A stretch of 64,000 bases of DNA from NCBI RefSeq assembly GCF_001514115.1, contig NZ_KQ948454.1, forward strand, positions 62,001 through 126,000, given 5' to 3'. Shown piece by piece: positions 8,608 through 16,252 of the stretch; the first letter of the stretch is position 1, and the number at the start of each line of letters is the position of its first letter. Origin of the DNA: Streptomyces olivochromogenes (lineage in GTDB: Bacteria > Actinomycetota > Actinomycetes > Streptomycetales > Streptomycetaceae). The notes beneath the pieces are model-generated. The model was not told the origin of the DNA and made no database searches. It saw nothing but the letters and a program-made list of their open reading frames with translations. Made by a program: the position numbers and the translations under genes.

Positions 8608-9258
8608 TCAGCCGATCCCGTACCGCGTTCCGATCCCCGCGATCACCAGGGCCAGCCCTTCTTCGAAGTGCCGGTCGTAGTCCTCGAACATCTCCGCGCC
8701 CGCCGCGGCCGACAGAGGGAAGTCGGCCATCCGGCGGGCGCGGTCGTCCACGTCGTAGCCCTCGCGGCGCTCCCCGGGGAGCGGCTGGACGCCCTGCTCC
8801 TCGGTGACGAACCCGAGGGTGTAGAGGTAGGCCGTCGTGGCCGCCCGGACCGCCTGGGCGAGGGTGAAGCCCGCGTCCGTGAGCAGGCGCAGGTTCTGTT
8901 CCATCTCGACCGCGTGCAGAGTGCCGGTGAAGCGTGAGCCGCTGAAGACCCTGGCACCGTCGCGGTAGCTCAGCAGCGCGGCGCGCAGTGCGCGGTTGGC
9001 CGCCAGGATCCGCTCCTGCCAGGTGGCGTCGGGGTCGACCGGCGCGGCCTCCGTCATCCGGCGGTACATCTCCGTCGCCATCTCGTCGAGCAGCGCCTGT
9101 TTGTCCTTGAAGTGCCAGTACAGGGCGGGTGCCTTGACGTCCAGCTCCTTGGCGATGGCGCGCAGGGTCAGGCCCTCCAGTCCCCCCTCGTTCAGGAGTT
9201 TCAGGGCGGTGTCCGCGACGCGCTTGCGGTCGAGCGGCGCTCGTCGTTCCGTACTCAC
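8608..9258 (-). CDS. TetR-family repressor next to an FAD monooxygenase
   Basis: 216 residues from the GTG at 9258; a longer upstream frame would run through the operator region and is rejected. The N-terminal helix-turn-helix is LTLRAIAKELDVKAPALYWHF followed by KDKQALLDEM, very close to the TetR-proper class, and the C-terminal ligand domain is of the TetR_C type. It is divergent from the FAD-dependent monooxygenase at 9332 with two near-identical palindromes between them, so it most likely represses both itself and the oxygenase until a small molecule binds. Its 3' end converges on the acyltransferase gene, 14 bp away. Confidence 0.92.
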   Translation of the reverse strand: MSTERRAPLDRKRVADTALKLLNEGGLEGLTLRAIAKELDVKAPALYWHFKDKQALLDEMATEMYRRMTEAAPVDPDATWQERILAANRALRAALLSYRDGARVFSGSRFTGTLHAVEMEQNLRLLTDAGFTLAQAVRAATTAYLYTLGFVTEEQGVQPLPGERREGYDVDDRARRMADFPLSAAAGAEMFEDYDRHFEEGLALVIAGIGTRYGIG

Positions 9259-9267
9259 ACTTGACAA

Positions 9268-9319
9268 CTTAACACCGTTAAGGCCACGCTCGGAAACGCC
9301 GGAACTTAACAACGTTAAG
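9268..9319. promoter_or_regulatory. Pair of TetR-type operators
   Basis: Two 15-bp palindromes, CTTAACACCGTTAAG (9268-9282) and CTTAACAACGTTAAG (9305-9319), differ at one central base and are centred 37 bp apart. The left one lies 9 bp from the TetR start codon. The right one runs into the AAGGAG ribosome binding site of the monooxygenase. The core TTAAC-N3-GTTAA fits a TetR dimer site, so occupancy would block both promoters. Confidence 0.8.
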
Positions 9320-9331
9320 GAGAGTGTGGTC

Positions 9332-10834
9332 ATGGCAGCACAGACAACGGCGCAGGGCGCGGGCCGAAACATGGGCTCGGACGTGGACGTGGACGTTCTG
9401 ATCGTGGGGGCGGGCCCCGCCGGTCTCGCCCTCGGCGTCGACCTCGCCCGGCGCGGGGTGGACGCGCTCGTCGTGGAGCGGACCGACGGCCTGTTCCCGG
9501 GTTCGCGCGGCAAGGGCATCCAGCCGCGCACGATGGAGGTCTTCGAGGACCTCGGCGTACTCGACGCGATCCGCGCGGCCGGTGGCCCCTACCCGGTCGG
9601 GATGATCTGGCAGGACGGGGAGCCGCAGGGCGAGCACCGGATGTTCGACCCGGCCGAGGCGAGCGACGGTTCGCCGTACGCCGAGCCGTGGATGGTGCCG
9701 CAGTGGCGTACGCAGGAGATCCTCTTCGCGCGCCTCGTCGAACTGGGCGGAAGCGTCGCCTTCGGGCACGAACTGCTGACGATCACCCAGGAGCCGGACG
9801 GGGTGACGGCCCACTTCGCCGCCGGCGCCCCCGTCCGCGCGCGGTACCTCGTCGGCGCCGACGGCGGCCGCTCGACCGTGCGGCGCGGGCTCGGGATCGC
9901 CATGACCGGCGAGACGGTCGACCCGCATCCGGCGCTGGTGGCCGACGTCCGTATGACGGGCCTGGACCGTGACCACTGGCACGTGTTCCCGCCCCGGGGC
10001 GACGACGACGGCTTCCTGGCGATCTGCCCGCTCGCCGGCACCGAGGACTTCCAGCTCGCCGCCCGCTTCCCGGAGGGGACCGAACCCGATCTGACCCTGG
10101 AGGGCGTACGGAAGGTCGTCGCCACCCGCTCGCACCTCGCCCCCGAGGCCGTGACCGAGGTGCGCTGGGCCTCGGACTTCCGCCCGCGGGCGGCGCTGGC
10201 GGACCGCTTCCGCGCGGGGCGGGTCTTCCTCGCCGGGGACGCGGCACACATCCACTCCCCGGCCGGCGGCCAGGGGCTCAACACCAGCGTCCAGGACGCC
10301 TACAACCTGGGCTGGAAACTGGGCGCGGTACTGGGCGACGGCGCCCCCGAGGCGCTCCTCGACTCCTACGAGGAGGAACGGCGGCCCGTCGCCGCGCGCA
10401 TGCTCGGCCTGTCCACGGCCGTCCACCGCGGCGAGGCCCGGCGCAGCACGCAGACGACGGGCCAACTCGGCCTGGGCTACCGGGACTCGTCACTCTCGAC
10501 GGACCTGCGCGAGGGCCTCCCGGAGGACGCCCTGCGGGCGGGCGACCGCGCTCCGGACGGCCCTCTCCCCGACGGTACCCGGCTCTTCGACGCCTTCCGC
10601 GGCCCCCACTGGACCCTGCTCGCGGCCGGCCCGGAAACCCGGGTGCCCGCACTCCCCGTCCGCACGGTCGGCATCCCCGCGCACGAGTCGTACGGCACCG
10701 GCCTCTTCCTGATCCGCCCCGACGGTTACGTGGGATGGACGGGCGACACGGCTTCGGGGCTGCGGGAGTACGCGACGCGCCTGGGTGTCCTGGGCCAGGA
10801 CCTGGCCGAGGAGTTGGCCGAGGACCTGTCCTAG
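9332..10834 (+). CDS. FAD-dependent aromatic/polyketide monooxygenase
   Basis: 500 residues. VDVLIVGAGPAGLALGVDLARRG near residue 18 is the Rossmann FAD site; GADGGRSTVRRGLGI and GDAAHIHSPAGGQGLNTSVQD are the DG and GD motifs of the PheA/TfdB/RdmE hydroxylase class; the C-terminal third fits the thioredoxin-like cap of these enzymes. It should use NAD(P)H and O2 to hydroxylate an aromatic or polyketide compound; some relatives inactivate rifamycins or tetracyclines. AAGGAG sits 9 nt before the ATG; a GTG two codons earlier is an alternative start. It is controlled by the divergent TetR protein. The stop codon overlaps the LysE stop from the other strand by 2 bp. Confidence 0.9.
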   Translation: MAAQTTAQGAGRNMGSDVDVDVLIVGAGPAGLALGVDLARRGVDALVVERTDGLFPGSRGKGIQPRTMEVFEDLGVLDAIRAAGGPYPVGMIWQDGEPQGEHRMFDPAEASDGSPYAEPWMVPQWRTQEILFARLVELGGSVAFGHELLTITQEPDGVTAHFAAGAPVRARYLVGADGGRSTVRRGLGIAMTGETVDPHPALVADVRMTGLDRDHWHVFPPRGDDDGFLAICPLAGTEDFQLAARFPEGTEPDLTLEGVRKVVATRSHLAPEAVTEVRWASDFRPRAALADRFRAGRVFLAGDAAHIHSPAGGQGLNTSVQDAYNLGWKLGAVLGDGAPEALLDSYEEERRPVAARMLGLSTAVHRGEARRSTQTTGQLGLGYRDSSLSTDLREGLPEDALRAGDRAPDGPLPDGTRLFDAFRGPHWTLLAAGPETRVPALPVRTVGIPAHESYGTGLFLIRPDGYVGWTGDTASGLREYATRLGVLGQDLAEELAEDLS

Positions 10835-11484
10835 GCGCTGGCCAGGGTGAGCTTCACGGCGAAGCCCAAAAACAGGGCGCCCGCCGCGGTCGTGGCCCCC
10901 GCCGAGAGCCGCTTGCGGCGCCGGAAGGCCGCCGCCAGCTTCGTCCCGCTGAAGATCAGCGCGGTGAGGTACAGGAAGCTGGCGAGCTGGGCGAAGGCGC
11001 CGAGGACGACGAAGGAAAGGGCCGGGTAGGCGTAGCCCGGGTCCACGAACTGCACGAAGAAGGCGACGAAGAACAGGATCGCCTTCGGGTTGAACAGGCT
11101 GATCACCAGCGCCCGCCGGAAGGGCCGCTCCTCGGCGGCCGGCGCGGCGGTGGCCTCGCTCTCCTCGGCGCGCTCGTGCCGGGTGCGCCACATGCTCCAC
11201 GCGGCGCGCAGCATCCCGATCGCCAGCCATGTCAGATATCCGGCCCCGGCGTACTTCACGATCCCGAACAGCACGGCGTTGGCCTGCAACAGCGAGGCGA
11301 CTCCGGCCGCGGACAGGGTCATGAGCACGGTGTCCCCGCACCAGACACCCGCGGCGGCCGTGTATCCCGTGCGTACGCCCTTGCGGGCGGCGACGGACAG
11401 CACGTACAGCGAGTTCGGACCGGGAAGCAGAACGATCAGCACGAGTCCCGCGAGATAGGTCGGGAGGTCGATAACACCAAGCAT
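10831..11484 (-). CDS. LysE/RhtB-family amino acid exporter
   Basis: 217 residues from the ATG at 11484; the in-frame extension to 11583 has no family similarity. Six hydrophobic segments, with the LysE signature LIVLLPGPNSLYVLSVAARKG in the first third and SLFNPKAILFFVAFFVQF in the middle. LysE proteins export amino acids or related metabolites across the inner membrane by proton exchange. The central cytoplasmic loop is charged (RTRHERAEESEATAA). It converges on the FAD monooxygenase. Substrate cannot be told from sequence. Confidence 0.9.
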   Translation of the reverse strand: MLGVIDLPTYLAGLVLIVLLPGPNSLYVLSVAARKGVRTGYTAAAGVWCGDTVLMTLSAAGVASLLQANAVLFGIVKYAGAGYLTWLAIGMLRAAWSMWRTRHERAEESEATAAPAAEERPFRRALVISLFNPKAILFFVAFFVQFVDPGYAYPALSFVVLGAFAQLASFLYLTALIFSGTKLAAAFRRRKRLSAGATTAAGALFLGFAVKLTLASA

Positions 11485-11536
11485 GAGGTGGAGTGTCGCA
11501 CGAGAGTACGACAACGGACCCAACGGGTGCCGAGGG

Positions 11537-12111
11537 TCAATCCCCGTCCAGGAGGGTGTCGACGGAGAGGTCGAGCGTGACACCGACGAACTCGGGCACG
11601 GGGACCGTCTGCCCGCGCCTGAAGCGCTGGGGCGCGGGGTATCTCCCGTCGACCGGGTTCTGGTGGAGCAGCACCTCGTCGTGCCGGCGGTCGACCACGA
11701 CGTAGACGGGAATTCCCGCCTCGGCGTAGCAGGCGACCTTGAGGCCGAGGTCGTCGGACCAGTTGCAGGCGGTCACCTCCAGGACCATCCGGAAGGCGCG
11801 GGGCGCATAGCAGTTGATCTGGACGTGCGTGCTCAGGAAGTCCTCCTCGACGATCGAGAGGTCGGGAACGGCGAAGTCCTCCGGCCCTGTGGGCAGCCAC
11901 AGCCCGATGCCCAGCAGGCACGTGAGCCCTGCCTGCTCCAGTCCGGCGTCAAAGAACTTCGTGATGAGGCGCGTCAACGTCTGCTGATGCGGACCGTCGG
12001 CCCACGGCGTGGCGGTGAGCCTCCCGTAGAGGATCTCCCCCGGTACCCCTCCAGCTCACGGGTGAGCCAGGCCTCGGCCTCGATGACAGTCGTGCGCCGC
12101 CGTGATGACAC
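11537..12111 (-). pseudogene. Uma2-family (DUF820) nuclease-like gene with a -1 frameshift
   Basis: Two frames together read as one Uma2 protein. The 5' part starts at a GTG (12111) and reads TVIEAEAWLTRELEGYRG; it then shifts at a run of five C on the plus strand (12037-12041), after which the other frame reads EILYGRLTATPWADG and continues through GIGLWLPTGPEDFAVPDLS and PVYVVVDRRHDE to the stop at 11537. One extra G in the run would restore a protein of about 190 residues. No ATG or GTG start exists in the second frame before the break. Uma2 proteins have a PD-(D/E)XK fold and are numerous in Streptomyces. An intact paralog lies at 38979. Either a real pseudogene or a homopolymer sequencing error. 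Confidence 0.75.
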
Positions 12112-12170
12112 CGCCACCCCAACTCCTCTCCGGATACCCCCGTTCACAGAGCGTATCCGGAACGGCACCC

Positions 12171-13751
12171 TCAGAACGCATCCGTCGGCACATACGTCCC
12201 CCAAACCCCCCGCAGCGCGTTGCACACCTCGCCCACCGTCGCGCGGGCGCGCAGGGCGTCCTTCATGGGGTAGAGGACGTTGTCCGTGCCCTCGGCCGCC
12301 TTCCTGAGGTCGGCGAGGGCCGCGTCCACCGCCGACTGGTCACGCTCGGCACGGAGCTTGGTGAGGCGTTCGGCCTGCTGGGCCTCGATGGCCGGGTCGA
12401 CGCGGAGGGGCTCGTACGGCTCCTCCGCGTCGAGCTGGAAGCGGTTGACGCCGACCACGACCCGCTCACCCGAGTCGGTCTCCTGCGCGATCCGGTAGGC
12501 GCTGCGCTCGATCTCGCCCTTCTGGAAGCCGTGCTCGATCGCGGACACCGCGCCGCCCAGTTCCTCGACCCTCGCCATCAGTTCGACCGTGGCCGCCTCG
12601 ACGTCGTCGGTCATCTTCTCGATGACGTAACTGCCGGCGAAGGGGTCGACCGTCGCCGTCACGTCCGTCTCGTACGCCAGGACCTGCTGCGTCCGCAGCG
12701 CCAGGCGCGCGCTCTTGTCCGTGGGGAGCGCGATCGCCTCGTCGAAGGAGTTGGTGTGGAGCGACTGCGTGCCGCCGAGGACCGCGCCCAGGCCCTGGAC
12801 CGCGACGCGCACCAGGTTCACCTCCGGCTGCTGGGCGGTCAGCTGGACCCCGGCGGTCTGGGTGTGGAAGCGCAGCATCAGCGACTTCGGGTTCTTCGCG
12901 CCGAACTCATCCCGCATCACCCGCGCCCAGATGCGCCTGGCGGCGCGGAACTTCGCGACCTCCTCCAGGATCGTCGTACGGGCGACGAAGAAGAAGGACA
13001 GGCGGGGGGCGAAGTCGTCGACGTCCATGCCGGCGGCCACGGCCGTGCGGACGTACTCGATGCCGTCGGCGAGGGTGAACGCGATCTCCTGCGCGGGCGA
13101 GGCACCGGCCTCGGCCATGTGGTAGCCGGAGATCGAGATCGTGTTCCACTTCGGGATCTCGGCCTTGCAGTACTTGAAGATGTCCGCGATCAGCCGCAGG
13201 GAGGGCTTGGGCGGGAAGATGTACGTGCCGCGCGCGATGTACTCCTTGAGCACGTCGTTCTGGATCGTGCCCGTCAGCTGATCGGCCGGGACGCCCTGCT
13301 CCTCCCCCACCAGTTGGTACATGAGCAGGAGCAGCGCCGCGGGCGCGTTGATCGTCATCGACGTGGACACCTTGTCCAGCGGGATGCCGCCGAACAGGAT
13401 CCGCATGTCCTCCACCGAGTCGATGGCCACCCCGACCTTGCCGACCTCGCCGTGCGCGATCGGCGCGTCCGAGTCGTGGCCCATCTGGGTGGGCAGGTCG
13501 AAGGCGACCGACAGGCCCATCGTCCCGTTCGCGATCAGCTGCTTGTAGCGCGCGTTCGACTCCACGGCCGTGCCGAAGCCCGCGTACTGGCGCATCGTCC
13601 ACGGGCGGCCCGTGTACATCGACGGGTAGACACCGCGGGTGAAGGGGTACGCGCCCGGCTCGCCCAGCTTCTCGGCCGGATCCCAGCCCTCCAGAACCTC
13701 GGGTCCGTAGAGGGGTTCGATGGGCAGTCCGGACTCCGACTCGCGCGCCAT
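12171..13751 (-). CDS. Adenosylcobalamin-dependent acyl-CoA mutase, large subunit (methylmalonyl-CoA mutase-like)
   Basis: 526 residues, ATG start. The whole protein is the mutase TIM barrel: [71 protein letters not shown] and [11 protein letters not shown]. In my alignment from memory to Propionibacterium MCM, its Tyr (SMY), Arg (ARG) and His (GYH) match Tyr89, Arg207 and His244; the Arg favours a carboxyl-bearing substrate such as methylmalonyl-CoA over isobutyryl-CoA. There is no C-terminal B12-binding domain (no DxHxxG), so a separate small subunit encoded elsewhere is needed. It likely interconverts succinyl- and methylmalonyl-CoA, supplying polyketide extender units or taking up branched carbon. 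Confidence 0.88.
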   Translation of the reverse strand: MARESESGLPIEPLYGPEVLEGWDPAEKLGEPGAYPFTRGVYPSMYTGRPWTMRQYAGFGTAVESNARYKQLIANGTMGLSVAFDLPTQMGHDSDAPIAHGEVGKVGVAIDSVEDMRILFGGIPLDKVSTSMTINAPAALLLLMYQLVGEEQGVPADQLTGTIQNDVLKEYIARGTYIFPPKPSLRLIADIFKYCKAEIPKWNTISISGYHMAEAGASPAQEIAFTLADGIEYVRTAVAAGMDVDDFAPRLSFFFVARTTILEEVAKFRAARRIWARVMRDEFGAKNPKSLMLRFHTQTAGVQLTAQQPEVNLVRVAVQGLGAVLGGTQSLHTNSFDEAIALPTDKSARLALRTQQVLAYETDVTATVDPFAGSYVIEKMTDDVEAATVELMARVEELGGAVSAIEHGFQKGEIERSAYRIAQETDSGERVVVGVNRFQLDAEEPYEPLRVDPAIEAQQAERLTKLRAERDQSAVDAALADLRKAAEGTDNVLYPMKDALRARATVGEVCNALRGVWGTYVPTDAF

Positions 13752-13850
13752 TGCTGTGCCTCCCGCTGAAGTTACTTACTGGTAGGTCCGACCCTCGCCA
13801 CGGACTGTAGCGGCGGCCCTGCGCGGGATGGAGAGGACCGCGCTGGGACC

Positions 13851-13899
13851 TTGCTCACAGGCTTCATCGCTCTCAGGATTCATTGCTCACACGCTTCAT
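13851..13899. repeat. 17-bp imperfect direct repeat upstream of the L,D-transpeptidase
   Basis: TTGCTCACAGGCTTCAT (13851-13867) recurs as TTGCTCACACGCTTCAT (13883-13899), 16 of 17 bases identical, 32 bp apart. It lies about 80-130 bp before the transpeptidase start and could be a regulator site or a local duplication. Confidence 0.6.
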
Positions 13900-13979
13900 T
13901 CCCCAGGATCGCGCGTCGTTCGCAACCGGGCGCGCCTGGGGAGCATCTCAGGGGACACGACGACGCACCGGGGGTTGGA

Positions 13980-14837
13980 ATGCGTACGACTGGTATGGGG
14001 AGATCGCTGGCCGCCCTCGTGGCGCTCGTCGCGGTGAGCGGCTGTACGGCCCAGGCCGTGGACGCGCACGGGAGCACGCACGGGAGCACGCAGGGAAAGA
14101 CGCCGGGCAGCACGCGGGGCGACACACCGCCGTCCGCCTCGAAGACGGACCGTTCGGCCACGCCCGGGGACGACAAGGCGGGCGGCACGACGCCGTCCGC
14201 CGCCCCCAAGGTCCTCTGGTCCCGCGGCGACAAGGGGAACGACGTCCGTGAGGTCCAGGCCCGGCTGCACCAGCTCGCCTGGCTCATCCCGGCGCCGACG
14301 GGGACGTACGACACCCCGACGGTCACCGCGGTGAAGGGGTTCCAGGGCAAGCGCGGGCTGCCGCGGACCGGCGAACTGGACGCCGTCACCTGGGAGCGGC
14401 TGCGGGGGATGACGCACAAGCCGGCCTCGTGGGAGTTGTACCCGTACGGCGGGCAGCCCGCCGCGCGGCCCGACCCGCGCTGTATGACGGGCCGGGTGCT
14501 GTGCGTGAGCAAGACGAGCCGCACCCTGCGCTGGATGATCGACGGCAAGACGGTCTCGGAGATGGACGTGCGGTTCGGCTCGCAGTACACGCCGACCCGC
14601 GAAGGGGTCTTCAGCGTCTACTTCAAATCGCGCTACCACGTGTCGACGATCTACCACACGTCCATGCCGTACGCGATGTTCTTCAGCGGCGGCCAGGCGG
14701 TCCACTACTCCCCCGACTTCGCGGCCCGCGGCTACTACGGCGCCTCGCACGGCTGCGTCAACGTACGGGACGAGGGGAAGATCGCGGCGCTGTTCGCGCA
14801 GGTCCGAGACGGGGACAAGGTCGTCGTCTACTGGTGA
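13980..14837 (+). CDS. L,D-transpeptidase lipoprotein with peptidoglycan-binding domain
   Basis: 285 residues from the ATG at 13980 (GGGGTTGGA upstream). Signal peptide MRTTGMGRSLAALVALVAVS ends in a lipobox with the acylated Cys near residue 21. A low-complexity linker with GSTHGSTQGKTPGST follows, then a PG_binding_1 domain (GDKGNDVREVQARL to DAVTWERL, about 75-140) and a YkuD domain with the catalytic SHGCVNVRDEGK near the C-terminus. Such enzymes form 3-3 cross-links or attach proteins to peptidoglycan outside the membrane. It is monocistronic, with a strong hairpin terminator 32 bp after the stop. Confidence 0.93.
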   Translation: MRTTGMGRSLAALVALVAVSGCTAQAVDAHGSTHGSTQGKTPGSTRGDTPPSASKTDRSATPGDDKAGGTTPSAAPKVLWSRGDKGNDVREVQARLHQLAWLIPAPTGTYDTPTVTAVKGFQGKRGLPRTGELDAVTWERLRGMTHKPASWELYPYGGQPAARPDPRCMTGRVLCVSKTSRTLRWMIDGKTVSEMDVRFGSQYTPTREGVFSVYFKSRYHVSTIYHTSMPYAMFFSGGQAVHYSPDFAARGYYGASHGCVNVRDEGKIAALFAQVRDGDKVVVYW

Positions 14838-14868
14838 CGGCCGGCCCGGAGGGCGGAGGGAGTGATGG

Positions 14869-14906
14869 GGCGCGGGCGGGACCGGGGGAACGTGTCCCGC
14901 CCGCGC
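14869..14906. terminator. Strong hairpin terminator after the L,D-transpeptidase
   Basis: GGCGCGGGCGGGAC (14869-14882) pairs perfectly with GTCCCGCCCGCGCC (14893-14906) around a 10-nt loop: 14 bp of stem, nearly all G-C, no U tract, as is usual in Streptomyces. Confidence 0.8.
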
Positions 14907-14917
14907 CGATGTGCACC

Positions 14918-14998
14918 AGGCCTGGGTACGGGGGGAACCCCGGCTCGGTGCGACGGCCGATGACCAGTCGGCTCACCCAGTACTGCGTCGGCGCGGCC
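14918..14998 (+). ncRNA. Structured element resembling part of a ydaO (cyclic di-AMP) riboswitch
   Basis: The plus strand carries CTGGGTACGGGGGGAACCCC, then about 25 nt further on AGTCGGCTCACCCAGTACTGCG. These recall the GGGGGAACC core and the GUCAGCUcACCucGUAaGCG 3' block of actinobacterial ydaO riboswitches. CTGGGT pairs with ACCCAG, and GCCGA/TCGGC forms an inner hairpin. The usual GGGGTGAATC block is not clear, and no plus-strand gene follows, so this may be a remnant or a different structured RNA. Confidence 0.25.
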
Positions 14999-15061
14999 GA
15001 AAACGTCACACCCGGGCGGAAGAAAATTCCGAGGAAGTGAGAAACCGCAGGTCAGAGAGCA

Positions 15062-15140
15062 GATGACAGGGTGCGCCGGAGTCCGGGTGGCTGAGAACAT
15101 ACCCGGACCGGATGGCCGAAAGCCTGCTCGGAAGGTCGGC
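15062..15140 (+). promoter_or_regulatory. TPP riboswitch-like (thi-box) element, apparently orphan
   Basis: The plus strand reads ACAGGGTGC, then GGCTGAGAACATACCCG, then GACCGGATGG and GCCTGC...CGGAAGG. The first blocks match the thi-box GGGGUGC, CUGAGA and ACCC. The ACCUGAU block has one change (ACCGGAU). Helices are possible: AGGGT with ACCC (P2), GGC with GCC around a CGAAA loop (P5), CCG with CGG (P4). The only gene downstream on this strand side is encoded on the opposite strand, so no obvious target exists. Confidence 0.4.
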
Positions 15141-15166
15141 AGCAGTGGCTGCCCGGGAGGTCAGCA

Positions 15167-15217
15167 GCAGCAGCGGCCGCTCAGGACGTCGGCAGCAGCG
15201 GCCGCTCAGGACGTCGG
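15167..15217. repeat. 25-bp tandem repeat over the 3' end of the membrane-protein gene
   Basis: GCAGCAGCGGCCGCTCAGGA and the following CGTCG form a 25-bp unit present at 15167-15191 and 15192-15216, with a partial third copy to about 15232. The second copy contains the TGA stop of the minus-strand gene ending at 15206, so the coding tail CTGCTGCCG...TCCTGA has been copied beyond the stop. Confidence 0.8.
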
Positions 15218-16252
15218 TGTCGGCAGCAGCGGCTCGACGACCGGGCGCGGCGACGGGGCGAGGATCCCGTTGTGGCCGTGGTGGCCCCCCGTGCCGCCGG
15301 AGCCCGTGTGGCCGTCGCCGTCGCCGCCGTTGTCCCCGCCACCGGAGCCGCTGCCCGAGCCGTCACCGGAACCGCCCCCGGCCCCCTGGTCGGAGCCGGA
15401 GTCCGAGCCCTGGTCGCCGCGGTCCTCGCCCGAGTCGGCGCCCGTCCGTCCCAGGACGCCCTTGCAGTACTTCGTCACGCGCCGGCCGCCGCCCGCGGCG
15501 TCCACCAGGACACGTCTGCGGCCGGACTCCAGGGTCTTGCCGCCCAGCACGTCGCGGCAGTACGAGCGCGTCTTGGCCCACCACTCGCGGGCGCGGGCCG
15601 ACCGCCCCGCGTCGGAGGAGTCGGGCTGTCCGCTCGGCGCGCCGGGCCCCTGGGCCTCGTCGCCGCCGGAGCCGGCACCGGCCGGCGCGCTCGTGGTGGC
15701 GCCCGGGACCGGCGTCTTGGCACCGTCGGCCTTCGACGCTCCCGGCGACGGCGAGAGGAACGGCTGCCGCGGTGTCTGTGCCGCGGAAATCGTCGCGGCC
15801 GGGTGTGGCGAATCGTCACGGAACGGAGTCGGCAGCACTCCGGTTCCGGCCGCGACGGCGACCCCGCCGATCATCCCCGCGGCCAGCGCGGCGACGATCC
15901 CGAGGCGCACCGGACGGCCCCAACGGGGCCCCCGCGGGGCCGGGGCCGGACGGCCCAGCCGGACGAGACCCGCGTCGCCGGAGTGGGCCGCGGCCCCCGG
16001 GCGGACCCGGCGGCCGAGCAGGGAGACCTCGCCGTTCCGGCTCGCGCGCGCCTGCTGGAACGCGGCCAACGCGGCAGCCTCGCCGGGGAGTTCGGCACTG
16101 GTCGGCGCGGGTTCGGGGGCCAGCGCGCCGAGCACGTCGGCGAGCCGCTTGGCCCGGCCCTGGGTGTCGGCGTCGACGGCTTCCAGCGGCTCACCACGCA
16201 GCAGACGCTCCGCGGCGTCACGGTCCAGCCACTTGTCCTGCTCGTCGGCCAT
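15206..16252 (-). CDS. Single-pass membrane protein coupled to an ECF sigma factor (putative anti-sigma)
   Basis: 348 residues. Residues 1-105 are cytoplasmic and contain WLDRDAAERLLRGEPLEA and AKRLADVLGALAPEP; one membrane helix (LGIVAALAAGMIGGVAVAAG, about 118-137) follows; the outside part is Ser/Pro-rich, has a conserved ARAREWWAKTRSYCRDVLGG segment and TKYCKGVLG, and ends in a long Gly/Asp/Ser/His tail. The ATG overlaps the sigma-factor TGA (TGATG; a GTG one codon earlier is possible), so the two are coupled. Membrane topology and coupling suggest an anti-sigma factor, although no ZAS HxxxCxxC motif is present. The last 11 bases overlap a tandem repeat. Confidence 0.75.
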   Translation of the reverse strand: MADEQDKWLDRDAAERLLRGEPLEAVDADTQGRAKRLADVLGALAPEPAPTSAELPGEAAALAAFQQARASRNGEVSLLGRRVRPGAAAHSGDAGLVRLGRPAPAPRGPRWGRPVRLGIVAALAAGMIGGVAVAAGTGVLPTPFRDDSPHPAATISAAQTPRQPFLSPSPGASKADGAKTPVPGATTSAPAGAGSGGDEAQGPGAPSGQPDSSDAGRSARAREWWAKTRSYCRDVLGGKTLESGRRRVLVDAAGGGRRVTKYCKGVLGRTGADSGEDRGDQGSDSGSDQGAGGGSGDGSGSGSGGGDNGGDGDGHTGSGGTGGHHGHNGILAPSPRPVVEPLLPTPTS

